DNA of 42,199 nucleotides, taken from assembly GCF_000424065.1 (NCBI RefSeq), contig NZ_KE384129.1, positions 1 to 42,199 on the forward strand, read 5' to 3'. Within the stretch, counting starts at the first letter, position 1; every line of letters starts with the position of its first letter. Positions 16,137 through 24,692 of the stretch are shown in pieces. The notes under the pieces are model-generated. The model searched no databases. It saw only the letters and a list, made by a program, of their open reading frames with translations, and was not told the DNA's origin. The position numbers and the translations under genes were made by a program. This DNA comes from Selenomonas ruminantium subsp. ruminantium ATCC 12561 (lineage in GTDB: Bacteria > Bacillota > Negativicutes > Selenomonadales > Selenomonadaceae).

Positions 16137-17552
16137 CTAAATATAGCGTTCATAAATTTCCCGATAACGCTCCAAAAACTGCTCGTATGTATAATTACGC
16201 TTAGTGCGTTCATAACCGATATTACCCATCTTACGCCGCAGTTCAAAGTCCTTCCCCAAACGCGCCATTTCCCGCGCCATCGCCTCAAAATCCATAGGAG
16301 CCACCACTGCTCCTGCTTCACCTAAATCATCACTGCTGTCCCCATAGATGAGTTCCCAACAGCAGCCCACATTAGTCGTCACAAAGGGGCGATGCGCAGC
16401 AAATCCTTCCAATACAGCAAGTGGCTGCCCCTCACTGATGCTGGAAAGCATCATAAGGTCCATCTTTGGCAGGTATTCTGCCACATTAACCGAGCCGGTA
16501 AACTCCACATCCGTAAGCTTTAGCATCGCTACCGTCTGCTTACACAGGGCAAAGTATTCCTTATCCTCATCACACCCGCCCATAACATACAAGCGCGCAT
16601 CCGGGATTTCTGCCTTCAACAGGAAAAACGCCCGCAAAAGCGTCACAATGTCCTTGATGGGCACCACCCGCACTACAGCCCCGATAGTAAAAGGGCCTTC
16701 ATGTTCTGTGAGTTCACCAATATGAGCAAATCGCTCCATATGTACCCCATTAGGCACTATGCCGATTTTTTCCGGTGCACAGCCCAAGGACTGTTCAATT
16801 TCCCCATTATGCTCAAACAATGTATAGACCCGGTCAGCAGTATTATAGGATAATTTGGCCAAATTATAAAAATACTGAATCCAAACGGATTTAAAATCTC
16901 CTTTGGCCCAGTCACTCTTGATAATCTCGACCTCCCGCTCGCGGGAATAAATACCATGCTCCGTGATGATAAATGGCTTATGATAGATTTCTGCAGCCAT
17001 AGCGCCAATCACGCCGCAATACCCGGTCGCCACACTGTGATACAAATCCGCCTCTGGCAAGTCCTGTTGCAAAAGGTATAACAGCGGCAGCAGTATGGAA
17101 CGTATCGTCCAAAAAAAATCCGTAAAGGGCAAGTAACTGTATTTTTCCACATAGACCCGCTGAATCACGTCAAAGAAGTCACTGGACATAAAAATATCCA
17201 AGGAACTGGCAAAACGGCGGCGGTCACGAAAAATTGAAGTCAACTTCTTGATATCCAACGGTTTTCCGCCAATAACCAGTTCATAGATAGCTTCCCTCTC
17301 TTCTGCCGTCAAAATATTTTCCTGCATATTACTGGAATACTGATTCAATATCTCGTCGAGAAATTCTTCCTGTACGCCCTTCACATTTGGCGGGAATTTA
17401 TACTTAAAGGCCCCTCTATCCTTGGCTTCAGCACCAATGGAATAGATAACGAACTCATGCTGCGGCAATCCCTGTATAAGCATTTGACACCAGGAAGACA
17501 CCCCGCCGACCACGTACGGGTAAGAACCTTCTGCTAACAAACATATTCTCAA
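16137..17552 (-). CDS. pelF: PelF, GT4-type Pel glycosyltransferase
   Basis: Cytosolic glycosyltransferase (GT-B fold, GT4) that polymerises the amino-sugar Pel chain. The N-terminus LLAEGSYPYVVGGVSSWCQ is the PelF/DUF3492 signature. The C-terminal half has GAVVRVVPIKD, then EGQPLAVLEGF with the E-x7-E motif of retaining GT4 enzymes. TTG 17552 (471 residues) overlaps the pelA stop as TTGA and has AAGGAG 8 nt upstream. The in-frame GTG at 17570 would lie on top of that site and is less likely. It is part of the uninterrupted pelDEAFG run. Confidence 0.93.
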   Translation of the reverse strand: MRICLLAEGSYPYVVGGVSSWCQMLIQGLPQHEFVIYSIGAEAKDRGAFKYKFPPNVKGVQEEFLDEILNQYSSNMQENILTAEEREAIYELVIGGKPLDIKKLTSIFRDRRRFASSLDIFMSSDFFDVIQRVYVEKYSYLPFTDFFWTIRSILLPLLYLLQQDLPEADLYHSVATGYCGVIGAMAAEIYHKPFIITEHGIYSREREVEIIKSDWAKGDFKSVWIQYFYNLAKLSYNTADRVYTLFEHNGEIEQSLGCAPEKIGIVPNGVHMERFAHIGELTEHEGPFTIGAVVRVVPIKDIVTLLRAFFLLKAEIPDARLYVMGGCDEDKEYFALCKQTVAMLKLTDVEFTGSVNVAEYLPKMDLMMLSSISEGQPLAVLEGFAAHRPFVTTNVGCCWELIYGDSSDDLGEAGAVVAPMDFEAMAREMARLGKDFELRRKMGNIGYERTKRNYTYEQFLERYREIYERYI

Positions 17553-19372
17553 TTTTCCGGCTCCTTCCACTTGATTACGGTAGTGCTTTTCTCCGTCTCA
17601 ATCAGATAAGCATCATCATCGACCTTTTTATAGCTGCCGCCGCTGATTTCAGCAATATCCCGGCATTGCCGCAGGATAAAATGCAAGGGCTGACGGTTGT
17701 TCGCTGTGGTAATGGTCATCTTCTCCGGTTCACGTTCCACACGATAATCCATATCCAGATAGTCGGCAAAATAATTCATCAATTCCACATTGGTCACAGC
17801 CCGCAGGAAAGGGAAACGACTATTGATTTCTCCCATGAAATCCCGCAGCCCCTTTTCCATATCCCCCCAGCTATAAGCCATACTTTCCTCGTAAAACAAT
17901 TCATCCGGATGAACAAAATGCGAAAAATTACCGATGTAATTCAACATGCTAATCTGTTCATACATATTCTGCCGTTTGGGATGATAACCTGCAGAAGTCC
18001 GAGGCAGCTCATATATCCCGTCATCCGCGCGCTCATAATTCTGGATATAGCTCTTGTCCGCCGCGGCACCATCGTAGAGTGAGGAAATAATCTTCAGTTC
18101 AGGGAACACCTCCAACAGGGCTTTCCTCCCCTCAGGACTTAGAATATCCGAAGGCGGCACATAGGAGCGCATCGTATAATCCGGATAGGCATCTTCAATA
18201 TAACGCCGCAATTCTTGCAAGGATTCTACCATATCCTGCTTGGATTCCCAGGGAACATACTCCAATTCTTCCTCATTATAGCCAGCAGGAGCCAGCGGCT
18301 GATGGTTATAACCATGCAAGCCTAGTTCGCCCCCCATATTGAGCAACTCGCGGCCATAAACGATAAAGTTGTCCCGCGCACGCCGCCCAGACGTAGCGGG
18401 AAATGGCGCTTTAACTACGTCACCATAGCTTTCAATAATCAGCCCCGTATACTTCAGGTCAAATTCCTTAGCTATCTGCTGCATATACGGCCACCAGCGA
18501 TAACGATAGAAATCCTCTGTACTCATATGCAGTTCTTCATAAATGCGCGGATGTGTCCCCTCCGGTACCGGCGATGGAAAATCATCAATATAAAATACCT
18601 TCGTACCTAAAATGGGGTAGATCGTTTCCGTACCGCAATGAGCCAGGACAGCAGTAAGTAAGCCAATATTGGTCTTATCGTCCCGCACTATACCATTATA
18701 CACCAAAAAGCGGCCCCGTCCATCCGGATGTTCCCAAAGAAGCGGCGTATTATCCATTCCGGTAATATGCACCAACGCATCATCGGTCAACTGTATCTTG
18801 CTGCAGTTGGTGTTGTAGACCGAATCATTACCAAAATGAAACCCGCGCCCGCCAAAGAGGAAATCCGTCTGCAAATTTATCCCCTTAACATCATCACTGC
18901 CGCCTAAATGCGCTATCCCCGCCGCCTGCAAGAAATCACCTGCCGGCGGATTTTCCGCCTCCGGGGCAATCAATAACGCTGCCGTACCACCATTTTGTAC
19001 ATAAGACCGCACCTTATCCAAAGCAGCGACCTGACTTAATTTTCCTGTTACCACCAGAACACCACGGTAACTACTGTCCATTTCCACATCCGCATCATTA
19101 ATCCTGACCGATTGGGAAAATTTTTTCTGTTGGGCAATCAATCTGGACAAACGGTATTCGGCAAAAACACTGGATACATCCCTTGGGTCATAGAGGATTA
19201 AAAATTTATCCCGCTGTGCATCCCATTCACTATTTTTCTCGGAAACACTGGGCACGCCAATTAAATTTTTAACGCTATCCAGCTTCAAAAAGCCATCCAT
19301 ACGGGTGAACTGGAAAAAACAGCCTAACAGAATGACAAAGACAATCAACCCCACAATTCCGCGTTTATCCAT
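17549..19372 (-). CDS. pelA: PelA deacetylase-domain protein (Gram-positive Pel type)
   Basis: 607-residue membrane-anchored protein with one N-terminal helix (residues 6-21), a middle Rossmann-like region, and a polysaccharide deacetylase-like domain from about residue 255. Catalytic-type motifs are visible: YIDDFP with Asp263/Asp264, GLHGYNH with His353 and His357, and FSHFVHPDE with His488. These correspond to the Asp and metal-binding His set of PelA deacetylases, which remove acetyl groups from the polymer so that it becomes cationic. Unlike Pseudomonas PelA, there is no hydrolase domain; a separate GH114-like gene lies at 9403-10395. ATG 19372 overlaps pelE by 8 bp, with GGAGG 9 nt upstream. 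Confidence 0.88.
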   Translation of the reverse strand: MDKRGIVGLIVFVILLGCFFQFTRMDGFLKLDSVKNLIGVPSVSEKNSEWDAQRDKFLILYDPRDVSSVFAEYRLSRLIAQQKKFSQSVRINDADVEMDSSYRGVLVVTGKLSQVAALDKVRSYVQNGGTAALLIAPEAENPPAGDFLQAAGIAHLGGSDDVKGINLQTDFLFGGRGFHFGNDSVYNTNCSKIQLTDDALVHITGMDNTPLLWEHPDGRGRFLVYNGIVRDDKTNIGLLTAVLAHCGTETIYPILGTKVFYIDDFPSPVPEGTHPRIYEELHMSTEDFYRYRWWPYMQQIAKEFDLKYTGLIIESYGDVVKAPFPATSGRRARDNFIVYGRELLNMGGELGLHGYNHQPLAPAGYNEEELEYVPWESKQDMVESLQELRRYIEDAYPDYTMRSYVPPSDILSPEGRKALLEVFPELKIISSLYDGAAADKSYIQNYERADDGIYELPRTSAGYHPKRQNMYEQISMLNYIGNFSHFVHPDELFYEESMAYSWGDMEKGLRDFMGEINSRFPFLRAVTNVELMNYFADYLDMDYRVEREPEKMTITTANNRQPLHFILRQCRDIAEISGGSYKKVDDDAYLIETEKSTTVIKWKEPEN

Positions 19373-20273
19373 GCATTGCCGCCTCCCTGTTGCTATCCTT
19401 GTCCCAATAACGGATAGCCGTCAGTGCCTCCTGGGATAACTCAATTGGACAGGCTTTCAGTTCCCGGATTTTCTGCTGCATTTTTTTCGGCTTACGCCAA
19501 CTTTGATAGAGCTTGATATACATCATATAGCTTTCCTCATGTTTTGGAAAACGCTCCTTTAATTCCGCACAGACCAGTTCCGCCTCGGTATAGTTTTCCA
19601 CAGCCAACAGCTGGCCAATCTCCTCCGTATAATATTCCACGTTATCCGGACACATTTTTTTTAGATAATCCAGCAGGCCGATATAATCGCCCTGTTTTTT
19701 CTGATAGGTCACATGGTCGATAAATTTTTTTTGCGCCAGATAATTTTTGAGCATTTGCGTATAGTCTTCCAGCAAGGGAATACTTTCCCGGCTTTCTCCA
19801 CTGGCGATTACCGTTTCTTTCGCAAACAGCTCATTTTCCAGTTTTTCCATACGAGCAGTGAGCATGGCTACGGCATAATAGGCAATTTCCCTATCCCGGT
19901 CATGCATGGCCATTTGCAGAATACGCTCATTGTCCACCACCGCCTGCTTGATGGCGTTCGTGAAAAAGCTCCTCTTCTTCTGAATATCCTCCACTAAGAA
20001 GGCATCATTCAGAGGAATAATATCCTCATCCAGCTGTACCCCCTGAAAAAAAGCCTCCGCTTCCTTTTCCACCTCCGGCTGATGTCCATCACCTAAATTC
20101 AAGCAATAGCAGCTAAAACGATAGCCCAACATCAGCAGTATACCAAAAAAAGGCAGCATGAAAACGATAATGGTCTCCGTTACCACATGCAGGCGAGGCT
20201 TACGCCGCAGATTCCCCAGAAAATAACACAGGGTTAACACGGCATGCAGGAAAAAAAGTGCATAGAAGTCCAT
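19365..20273 (-). CDS. pelE: PelE, membrane protein with TPR-like helices
   Basis: 302 residues with two N-terminal transmembrane helices (about 2-20 and 30-50), followed by a cytosolic helical region. This matches PelE, the scaffold that binds PelF at the membrane. The segment from about residue 190 to 265 (YLKKMCPDNVEYYTEEIGQ, then a TEAELVCAELKERFPKHEE stretch) reads as TPR-like helices. Start and previous stop are fused as TGATG (pelD TGA, pelE ATG 20273), which implies translational coupling. A TTG three bases earlier is also in frame. Sequence conservation in this family is weak, so position between pelD and pelA carries much of the call. Confidence 0.82.
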   Translation of the reverse strand: MDFYALFFLHAVLTLCYFLGNLRRKPRLHVVTETIIVFMLPFFGILLMLGYRFSCYCLNLGDGHQPEVEKEAEAFFQGVQLDEDIIPLNDAFLVEDIQKKRSFFTNAIKQAVVDNERILQMAMHDRDREIAYYAVAMLTARMEKLENELFAKETVIASGESRESIPLLEDYTQMLKNYLAQKKFIDHVTYQKKQGDYIGLLDYLKKMCPDNVEYYTEEIGQLLAVENYTEAELVCAELKERFPKHEESYMMYIKLYQSWRKPKKMQQKIRELKACPIELSQEALTAIRYWDKDSNREAAMHG

Positions 20274-22375
20274 CAAACCACCGCCTCACAAACCGCCGTT
20301 TTCACACCAGCATGGAGCAGCCGCTGCTGCACCATGGCGGTAACCTCCTGACTTGCATCTGGCAGCAAGATGTAAACACCACTATTGCCTACCCCAACAA
20401 AATCCTCATTGCGGATAACATGGCTAAGCCGGCTATCCAGCCCCGCATAATCGAATTCAGACATATCCACCTTGAGCACCGCCACGGGCAGTTCCCCTTG
20501 CAATTGACGTCTGTTTTCCAGTTCCATGATGATTTTCTGGAATTCTTCCGCCTGCAAAATACGCGTACCTGCTATAAAACGCTTTTCCTGTACCTCCTGT
20601 TCATAACGGTAAGCTCTGCCCATAGAGGCCGAAATCAACCGGGTTGTAATGGACAGGAGATTTTGCTGATACAGGCTCCACTGTTCAAAATGCAGGCCGA
20701 AAATCGTAATTACCGCAATGACCTTATCCTGATAAACAATCGGGGCCGCAAGGTCCGGTGTATCCTTTACCAATTCCCGGTTAACAAATATTGTATGCTT
20801 CTGCAAGATATCCTGCAAATAGGTGTGATCCGCCACTCGCAGGGAACGCGGCTGTTTTCTCATCAAAAGTCCCATACGAACCTTTTGGCGCAGGTAATAA
20901 CCATCCGGCCCCACTACATAGATTGCAATATTATCCACCGCGAGGATTTGCGCAGTGACAGCAGCTGCCTGGGTAAAAATATTTTCCGGTTCCACACTGT
21001 CCAAACGCGTGATGATGCGATAAAGCCGTCCGATGCTGTCATCGGAATTGACAATCTGCCGATAAAGCTTATCCTTTACGGCTAGGTTTTCCTCATAAAG
21101 GCCACGCAAAAAAAACTGGCGTTCACGTGCCTGCTCCCTCTGCCACGCCATTGATTCCCGTTCAAAACGCCGGGCATCTGCAAAATATCCGGTTAAAGCC
21201 GCTGTAAACAGATACGCCGTAACATGCAAAATATTTTCTGGCACATACGTGAAAGAAATCAGCTCTCCGCCGCGTGCCAAATAGGCAACAATAAAAATAA
21301 CTACAGATATCGTCATGGCAATAAAGGCCTGACGCTTGCCATAGAGTATTCCCATTGTACCAATATAGATAAAATTGACATCCAACTGTGTCTGTGGATT
21401 TATCGTTTTTCCATTCTGCCAATAGACAATAGCCGCCATTAATATTGCCCCGATGACATTTTCTCCATAGGGAATGACCGCCTTGTACCATTTTTGCCAA
21501 CGAATGTTCCGGACACGCTTTTGCGCCTCCAAACGATTCGCTTCCACCTTGGCCTGAATGTAATCCCAAGTTTGTGCCAATGCCTCCTTGCGGTCATATT
21601 TTAACTGCCAGCCCAATTCCTTCTGCGCTGTTTTGCTCTCCAATACGGGCTGAACATAAGGAAATTCCTTAAAATCGTTACCCTCATCATATATTCCCGG
21701 AAGTTCCGTAACTGCTTTTATCCAATCGGCAAAGTCACCTGCGTTCAGCCCCTTACCAGTACCTAAATTCAATACTCTTCCCTGACAGCCACGCGCCACT
21801 GCCCGGTATATGCCATAAACCGCATCTGCTGAATACAAAAAATCGCGCGGTGTCGTTTCATCATCCATACGCGGTAAAATTTCTTTTTTCAAGCTGGCAT
21901 AAAGTGTCCTTGCCACCAAACCGTCCTCAGGGCCGCTGTCCGGCCCAAAAACTTCAGGCAGGCGAATGATGGTCACCGGAATAACAGCCCATTCTGACCA
22001 TGCTCTGACTGCAGTTTCTGCCACCATGGCCATCCCATCGGCAGCCCGCTCGGCCGTATCCTGTTTCACCGCTGCCGCTGTCGAGATAAAATATACAGAC
22101 TCCGCCTCATACTCATAGGCCAGTGCCAAAATATCCGCCAGCTGCTGCAAGCCATCTATCCGCTCCTTTGCTATCCGCTCGGCTGGCCAAACATAAATAA
22201 TCACTGGAATATTATAGATTCGCAGTGTTTCCCGGGTCTGTTCTAAATTATCCGTTGCCTGAAAAAAGTCCCAATTCTCCTTTATAAACAGCCGTTTCAG
22301 CTGATTATCCCAAAAGGGCCTTGCCCCGGTCAGCATAACTTTGTGTTTCAGCTGATTTTCCTGCTTTTCAGCCAT
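20273..22375 (-). CDS. pelD: PelD-like c-di-GMP receptor with N-terminal epimerase-like domain
   Basis: 700 residues. Residues 10-285 resemble extended SDR sugar-nucleotide epimerases (IIRLPEVFGP, RDFLYSADAV, LNLGTGKG), but the Gly-rich NAD loop reads GARPFWDNQL and no YxxxK is evident, so it is probably not catalytic. About 300-400 holds four membrane helices, 440-580 a GAF domain, and 590-700 a degenerate GGDEF domain. The RxxD inhibitory-site motif is kept (RNED, 655-658), while the active-site signature is replaced (VGNSGVYILLP). This is how PelD senses c-di-GMP without making it, and binding switches on the Pel synthase. ATG 22375 has GGAG 7 nt upstream, 16 bp after holA. Confidence 0.88.
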   Translation of the reverse strand: MAEKQENQLKHKVMLTGARPFWDNQLKRLFIKENWDFFQATDNLEQTRETLRIYNIPVIIYVWPAERIAKERIDGLQQLADILALAYEYEAESVYFISTAAAVKQDTAERAADGMAMVAETAVRAWSEWAVIPVTIIRLPEVFGPDSGPEDGLVARTLYASLKKEILPRMDDETTPRDFLYSADAVYGIYRAVARGCQGRVLNLGTGKGLNAGDFADWIKAVTELPGIYDEGNDFKEFPYVQPVLESKTAQKELGWQLKYDRKEALAQTWDYIQAKVEANRLEAQKRVRNIRWQKWYKAVIPYGENVIGAILMAAIVYWQNGKTINPQTQLDVNFIYIGTMGILYGKRQAFIAMTISVVIFIVAYLARGGELISFTYVPENILHVTAYLFTAALTGYFADARRFERESMAWQREQARERQFFLRGLYEENLAVKDKLYRQIVNSDDSIGRLYRIITRLDSVEPENIFTQAAAVTAQILAVDNIAIYVVGPDGYYLRQKVRMGLLMRKQPRSLRVADHTYLQDILQKHTIFVNRELVKDTPDLAAPIVYQDKVIAVITIFGLHFEQWSLYQQNLLSITTRLISASMGRAYRYEQEVQEKRFIAGTRILQAEEFQKIIMELENRRQLQGELPVAVLKVDMSEFDYAGLDSRLSHVIRNEDFVGVGNSGVYILLPDASQEVTAMVQQRLLHAGVKTAVCEAVV

Positions 22376-22391
22376 ACCTTATCTCCTTTGC

Positions 22392-23438
22392 CTATGTCCG
22401 CCCGCGGCACAGGTCAATCACGACATATTCCAATACTTCTTCCCCAGCTTGTCCGGTTTTCAAAAAATAATCTGCATCTATGAGTTTAAGCATATTGCGT
22501 TTCAATACTGCCTCAGGAAACTGCATGGCAGCCCGTCCCAATTTCTCAGCAATAAAAGGATTTAGTTCCAAAGGTTTGGCCAATGCCTTGCCCCTTATCC
22601 CCTGTTTTTGCAAAACTTGTGCCTGCCAAAGCTGCCGCACATGACGGGTCAGCAGTGCCAATATGACCGTAAAATAAGTGCCGTCATTCAATTGCCGCCT
22701 TAAGAGCTGCAAGGCTCGCTTCGCCTTCCGCTCGCTGATAGCATCCAGCATAGCAAACACCGATACTTCCGGCAAGCCTGCAAATACCTTGCTCAGCAAT
22801 TCTTTTGTGATTTGCCGCTCTTGGGTGAACAAGGCCAGTTTGTCAAATTCCTTGTCCAAAAATTCCAATGAAATGGTCTGCATGGTGCTGACCACACCGC
22901 TGAAATACGCCATTGCCTCCCTGCTCATATCCTTGTTCAGTGATTGCAGTTTGCCCTGCAGCCAGTCATTGATATTCCAAGCCCGAACAGCCTCTGCTTC
23001 AAGCACTGCCCCGCATTTTTCAATAACCTTATACAGCTTGCGCCGCTTATCCGCTTTGCCGTTCAGCACAAAAATAACGTAACTGAAATCCGGCATATCG
23101 GAAAGCGTTGCCAACAATCGTTCCATCTTCTTATCCTTGCCGGACTTTTTACTTTCCCCTTCCTCTTTATTCTCTTTAAACAAAGAGGTATCCTGCAGGA
23201 GCAGCACGTTCTTGCTGGCAAAAAACGGCGCTGTCTCAATAAGACCAACCAAATCATCTGTATCCAGCGTACCTGTCAGCTTCTGTAAAGCCCCCGCCTG
23301 CTCCTGCGGACTGACGAACAACTGCGAAAAAATCTTTTCCCGTGCCTTCTCTATATAATAACGTTCCTCACCAGCCAGTAAATAAACATGCTTTAACTGA
23401 TTATTTTGCAAACTGGCCATAAACTCGCCAAATTTCAC
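22392..23438 (-). CDS. holA: DNA polymerase III delta subunit HolA
   Basis: 348-residue clamp-loader subunit that opens the beta clamp. It begins with the family segment HVYLLAGEERYYIEKA and has APFFASKNVLLL and the C-terminal helical domain (LARALQLLR-like KAKRALQLLRRQL, then LLTRHVRQLWQAQ). It starts at GTG 23438 with GAGG upstream and has its own promoter. Only 16 bp separate it from pelD, with no terminator, so the pel genes may be co-transcribed with this housekeeping gene. Confidence 0.92.
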   Translation of the reverse strand: MKFGEFMASLQNNQLKHVYLLAGEERYYIEKAREKIFSQLFVSPQEQAGALQKLTGTLDTDDLVGLIETAPFFASKNVLLLQDTSLFKENKEEGESKKSGKDKKMERLLATLSDMPDFSYVIFVLNGKADKRRKLYKVIEKCGAVLEAEAVRAWNINDWLQGKLQSLNKDMSREAMAYFSGVVSTMQTISLEFLDKEFDKLALFTQERQITKELLSKVFAGLPEVSVFAMLDAISERKAKRALQLLRRQLNDGTYFTVILALLTRHVRQLWQAQVLQKQGIRGKALAKPLELNPFIAEKLGRAAMQFPEAVLKRNMLKLIDADYFLKTGQAGEEVLEYVVIDLCRGRT

Positions 23439-23472
23439 CGTCTATACCTCTGATTATGAAGATTATTTATAC

Positions 23473-23502
23473 ATTATAACGCGATTTTAGAAAATAAATC
23501 AA
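23473..23502 (-). promoter_or_regulatory. Promoter of holA (and probably the pel genes)
   Basis: TTGATT (23502-23497), 18 bp, then TATAAT (23478-23473), about 35 bp before the holA GTG. No other comparable promoter was noticed inside the 16-bp holA-pelD gap. Confidence 0.6.
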
Positions 23503-23523
23503 TGAACACTTAATAAAGCTAAA

Positions 23524-23603
23524 GCTCGTAAGAGCTGGTATTTTTTCGCAGCGTTTGAGCAGCCTGTCTCTGCTAGGAAAAAATATTGTCAGCTCCCACG
23601 AGC
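23524..23603. other. Large intergenic hairpin between manA and holA
   Basis: A 14-bp outer stem (23524-23537 with 23590-23603, two mismatches that are G-U pairs in the minus-strand RNA) encloses a 9-bp stem of TATTTTTTC with GAAAAAATA (23539-23547/23577-23585) and a small GCAG/CTGC stem at the tip. It lies just after manA, so it may serve as its terminator, but the T-run is inside rather than after the structure. A structured RNA or a dispersed repeat is also possible. Confidence 0.5.
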
Positions 23604-23613
23604 ATTTTGCACT

Positions 23614-24579
23614 TTATACTTTACTTAAAATAAATTCTGCCTGTCCTTGCACCTGATAAGTTCCCAGTCCCGCAGGAACAAATACGGTCTTTCCCTTATT
23701 TAAGGTAAGATTTTCCCCGTTACCTGTTAATTTCAAGGCCCCTTCCAGCACAGTCAGGCAATGGAAGGAATCTTCGCCAGTATGCATAGCACTATCCCCA
23801 TGCAGGCAGCCATGATATACCTTAAAGTACTTACATTTGGCCAACAGTTTAATATCTAAATTGGGAAATACATCTATGTCAACCATTTTTTCAGCCGTAG
23901 CTTTGGGTACTTCCAGTTTTGTCACGGCCAATGCTTTATCGATATGCAGCTGACGCGGCTTGCCATCTTTGCCAACACGTCCATAATCATATACCCGATA
24001 AGTCAGATTGGAACTTTGCTGTACCTCATAAATCAGTATGCCGCTGCCAATGGCATGCAATGTCCCCGCCTTGATGAAGAACACATCGCCCTTATGCACA
24101 GGCACTTGGTTACAAACCTCCAATAAGGTATTGTTTTCAATGCGCTGCTGAAATTCCTCTTTGCTGATTTCCTGCTGAAAACCATAGATAAGGCTGGCAT
24201 CGGGTTCTGCGTCTACTACATACCACATTTCCGTCTTGCCCTGCTCGCCTTCTTCCCGCAAGGCATATTCATCATCGGGATGAACCTGCACGGATAAGTT
24301 GCCCTTGGCATCAATGAATTTAATCAGCAAGGGAAAATAATCCATTTCCTGTGCCTTAGTGCCCAGCATCACCTTACCTTCACCAGACAAAACCTCTGCC
24401 AGCGTCTCACCCTTGTGCTCGCCACTGTCCACTACGCTAAGACCAGCTTCATGGCAGGAAAGTTCCCAGCTTTCTGCCACGATATCCATATCTGTTTCCT
24501 TGCCATATTCATTTTTCAACCGATTGCCGCCCCAAAGATAATCTTGCAACGGTGCTTTTAACAGCATAGGTTTCAACAT
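23614..24579 (-). CDS. manA: Mannose-6-phosphate isomerase, class I
   Basis: 321-residue zinc cupin enzyme interconverting mannose-6-phosphate and fructose-6-phosphate, feeding mannose use or GDP-mannose synthesis. Zinc-binding motifs are visible: LSVQVHPDD (Gln/His), KTEMWYV (Glu) and AGTLHAIGSG (His). The YLWGG motif near residue 15 is also typical. It is the short Firmicutes form. ATG 24579 has GGAG about 10 nt upstream. It stands alone between the gdhA terminator and the hairpin before holA. Confidence 0.92.
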   Translation of the reverse strand: MLKPMLLKAPLQDYLWGGNRLKNEYGKETDMDIVAESWELSCHEAGLSVVDSGEHKGETLAEVLSGEGKVMLGTKAQEMDYFPLLIKFIDAKGNLSVQVHPDDEYALREEGEQGKTEMWYVVDAEPDASLIYGFQQEISKEEFQQRIENNTLLEVCNQVPVHKGDVFFIKAGTLHAIGSGILIYEVQQSSNLTYRVYDYGRVGKDGKPRQLHIDKALAVTKLEVPKATAEKMVDIDVFPNLDIKLLAKCKYFKVYHGCLHGDSAMHTGEDSFHCLTVLEGALKLTGNGENLTLNKGKTVFVPAGLGTYQVQGQAEFILSKV

Positions 24580-24613
24580 TCATTCATCACTCCATTATAT
24601 ATTTTTCAAATAA

Positions 24614-24619
24614 ATTATA
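24614..24619 (-). promoter_or_regulatory. Putative -10 of the manA promoter
   Basis: TATAAT on the minus strand 35 bp before the manA start, after the gdhA terminator. No convincing -35 hexamer was found. Confidence 0.4.
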
Positions 24620-24642
24620 ACGCTAATCAGCATTTTTTTCCA

Positions 24643-24674
24643 TAAAAATTGACCAGCCAATCTGACTGGTCAAT
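24643..24674 (-). terminator. Terminator of gdhA
   Basis: A 9-bp perfect stem, ATTGACCAG with CTGGTCAAT (24666-24674/24648-24656), followed on the minus strand by TTTTTATGG. Confidence 0.8.
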
Positions 24675-24692
24675 TCCAAAATTCTTATTCTC

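Noticed and set aside
21107-21114. Run of eight A in the pelD coding region as a slippage site
   Set aside because: It is in frame as Phe-Phe-Leu codons with no nearby alternative frame or regulatory context, and A/T runs of this length are common in this DNA.
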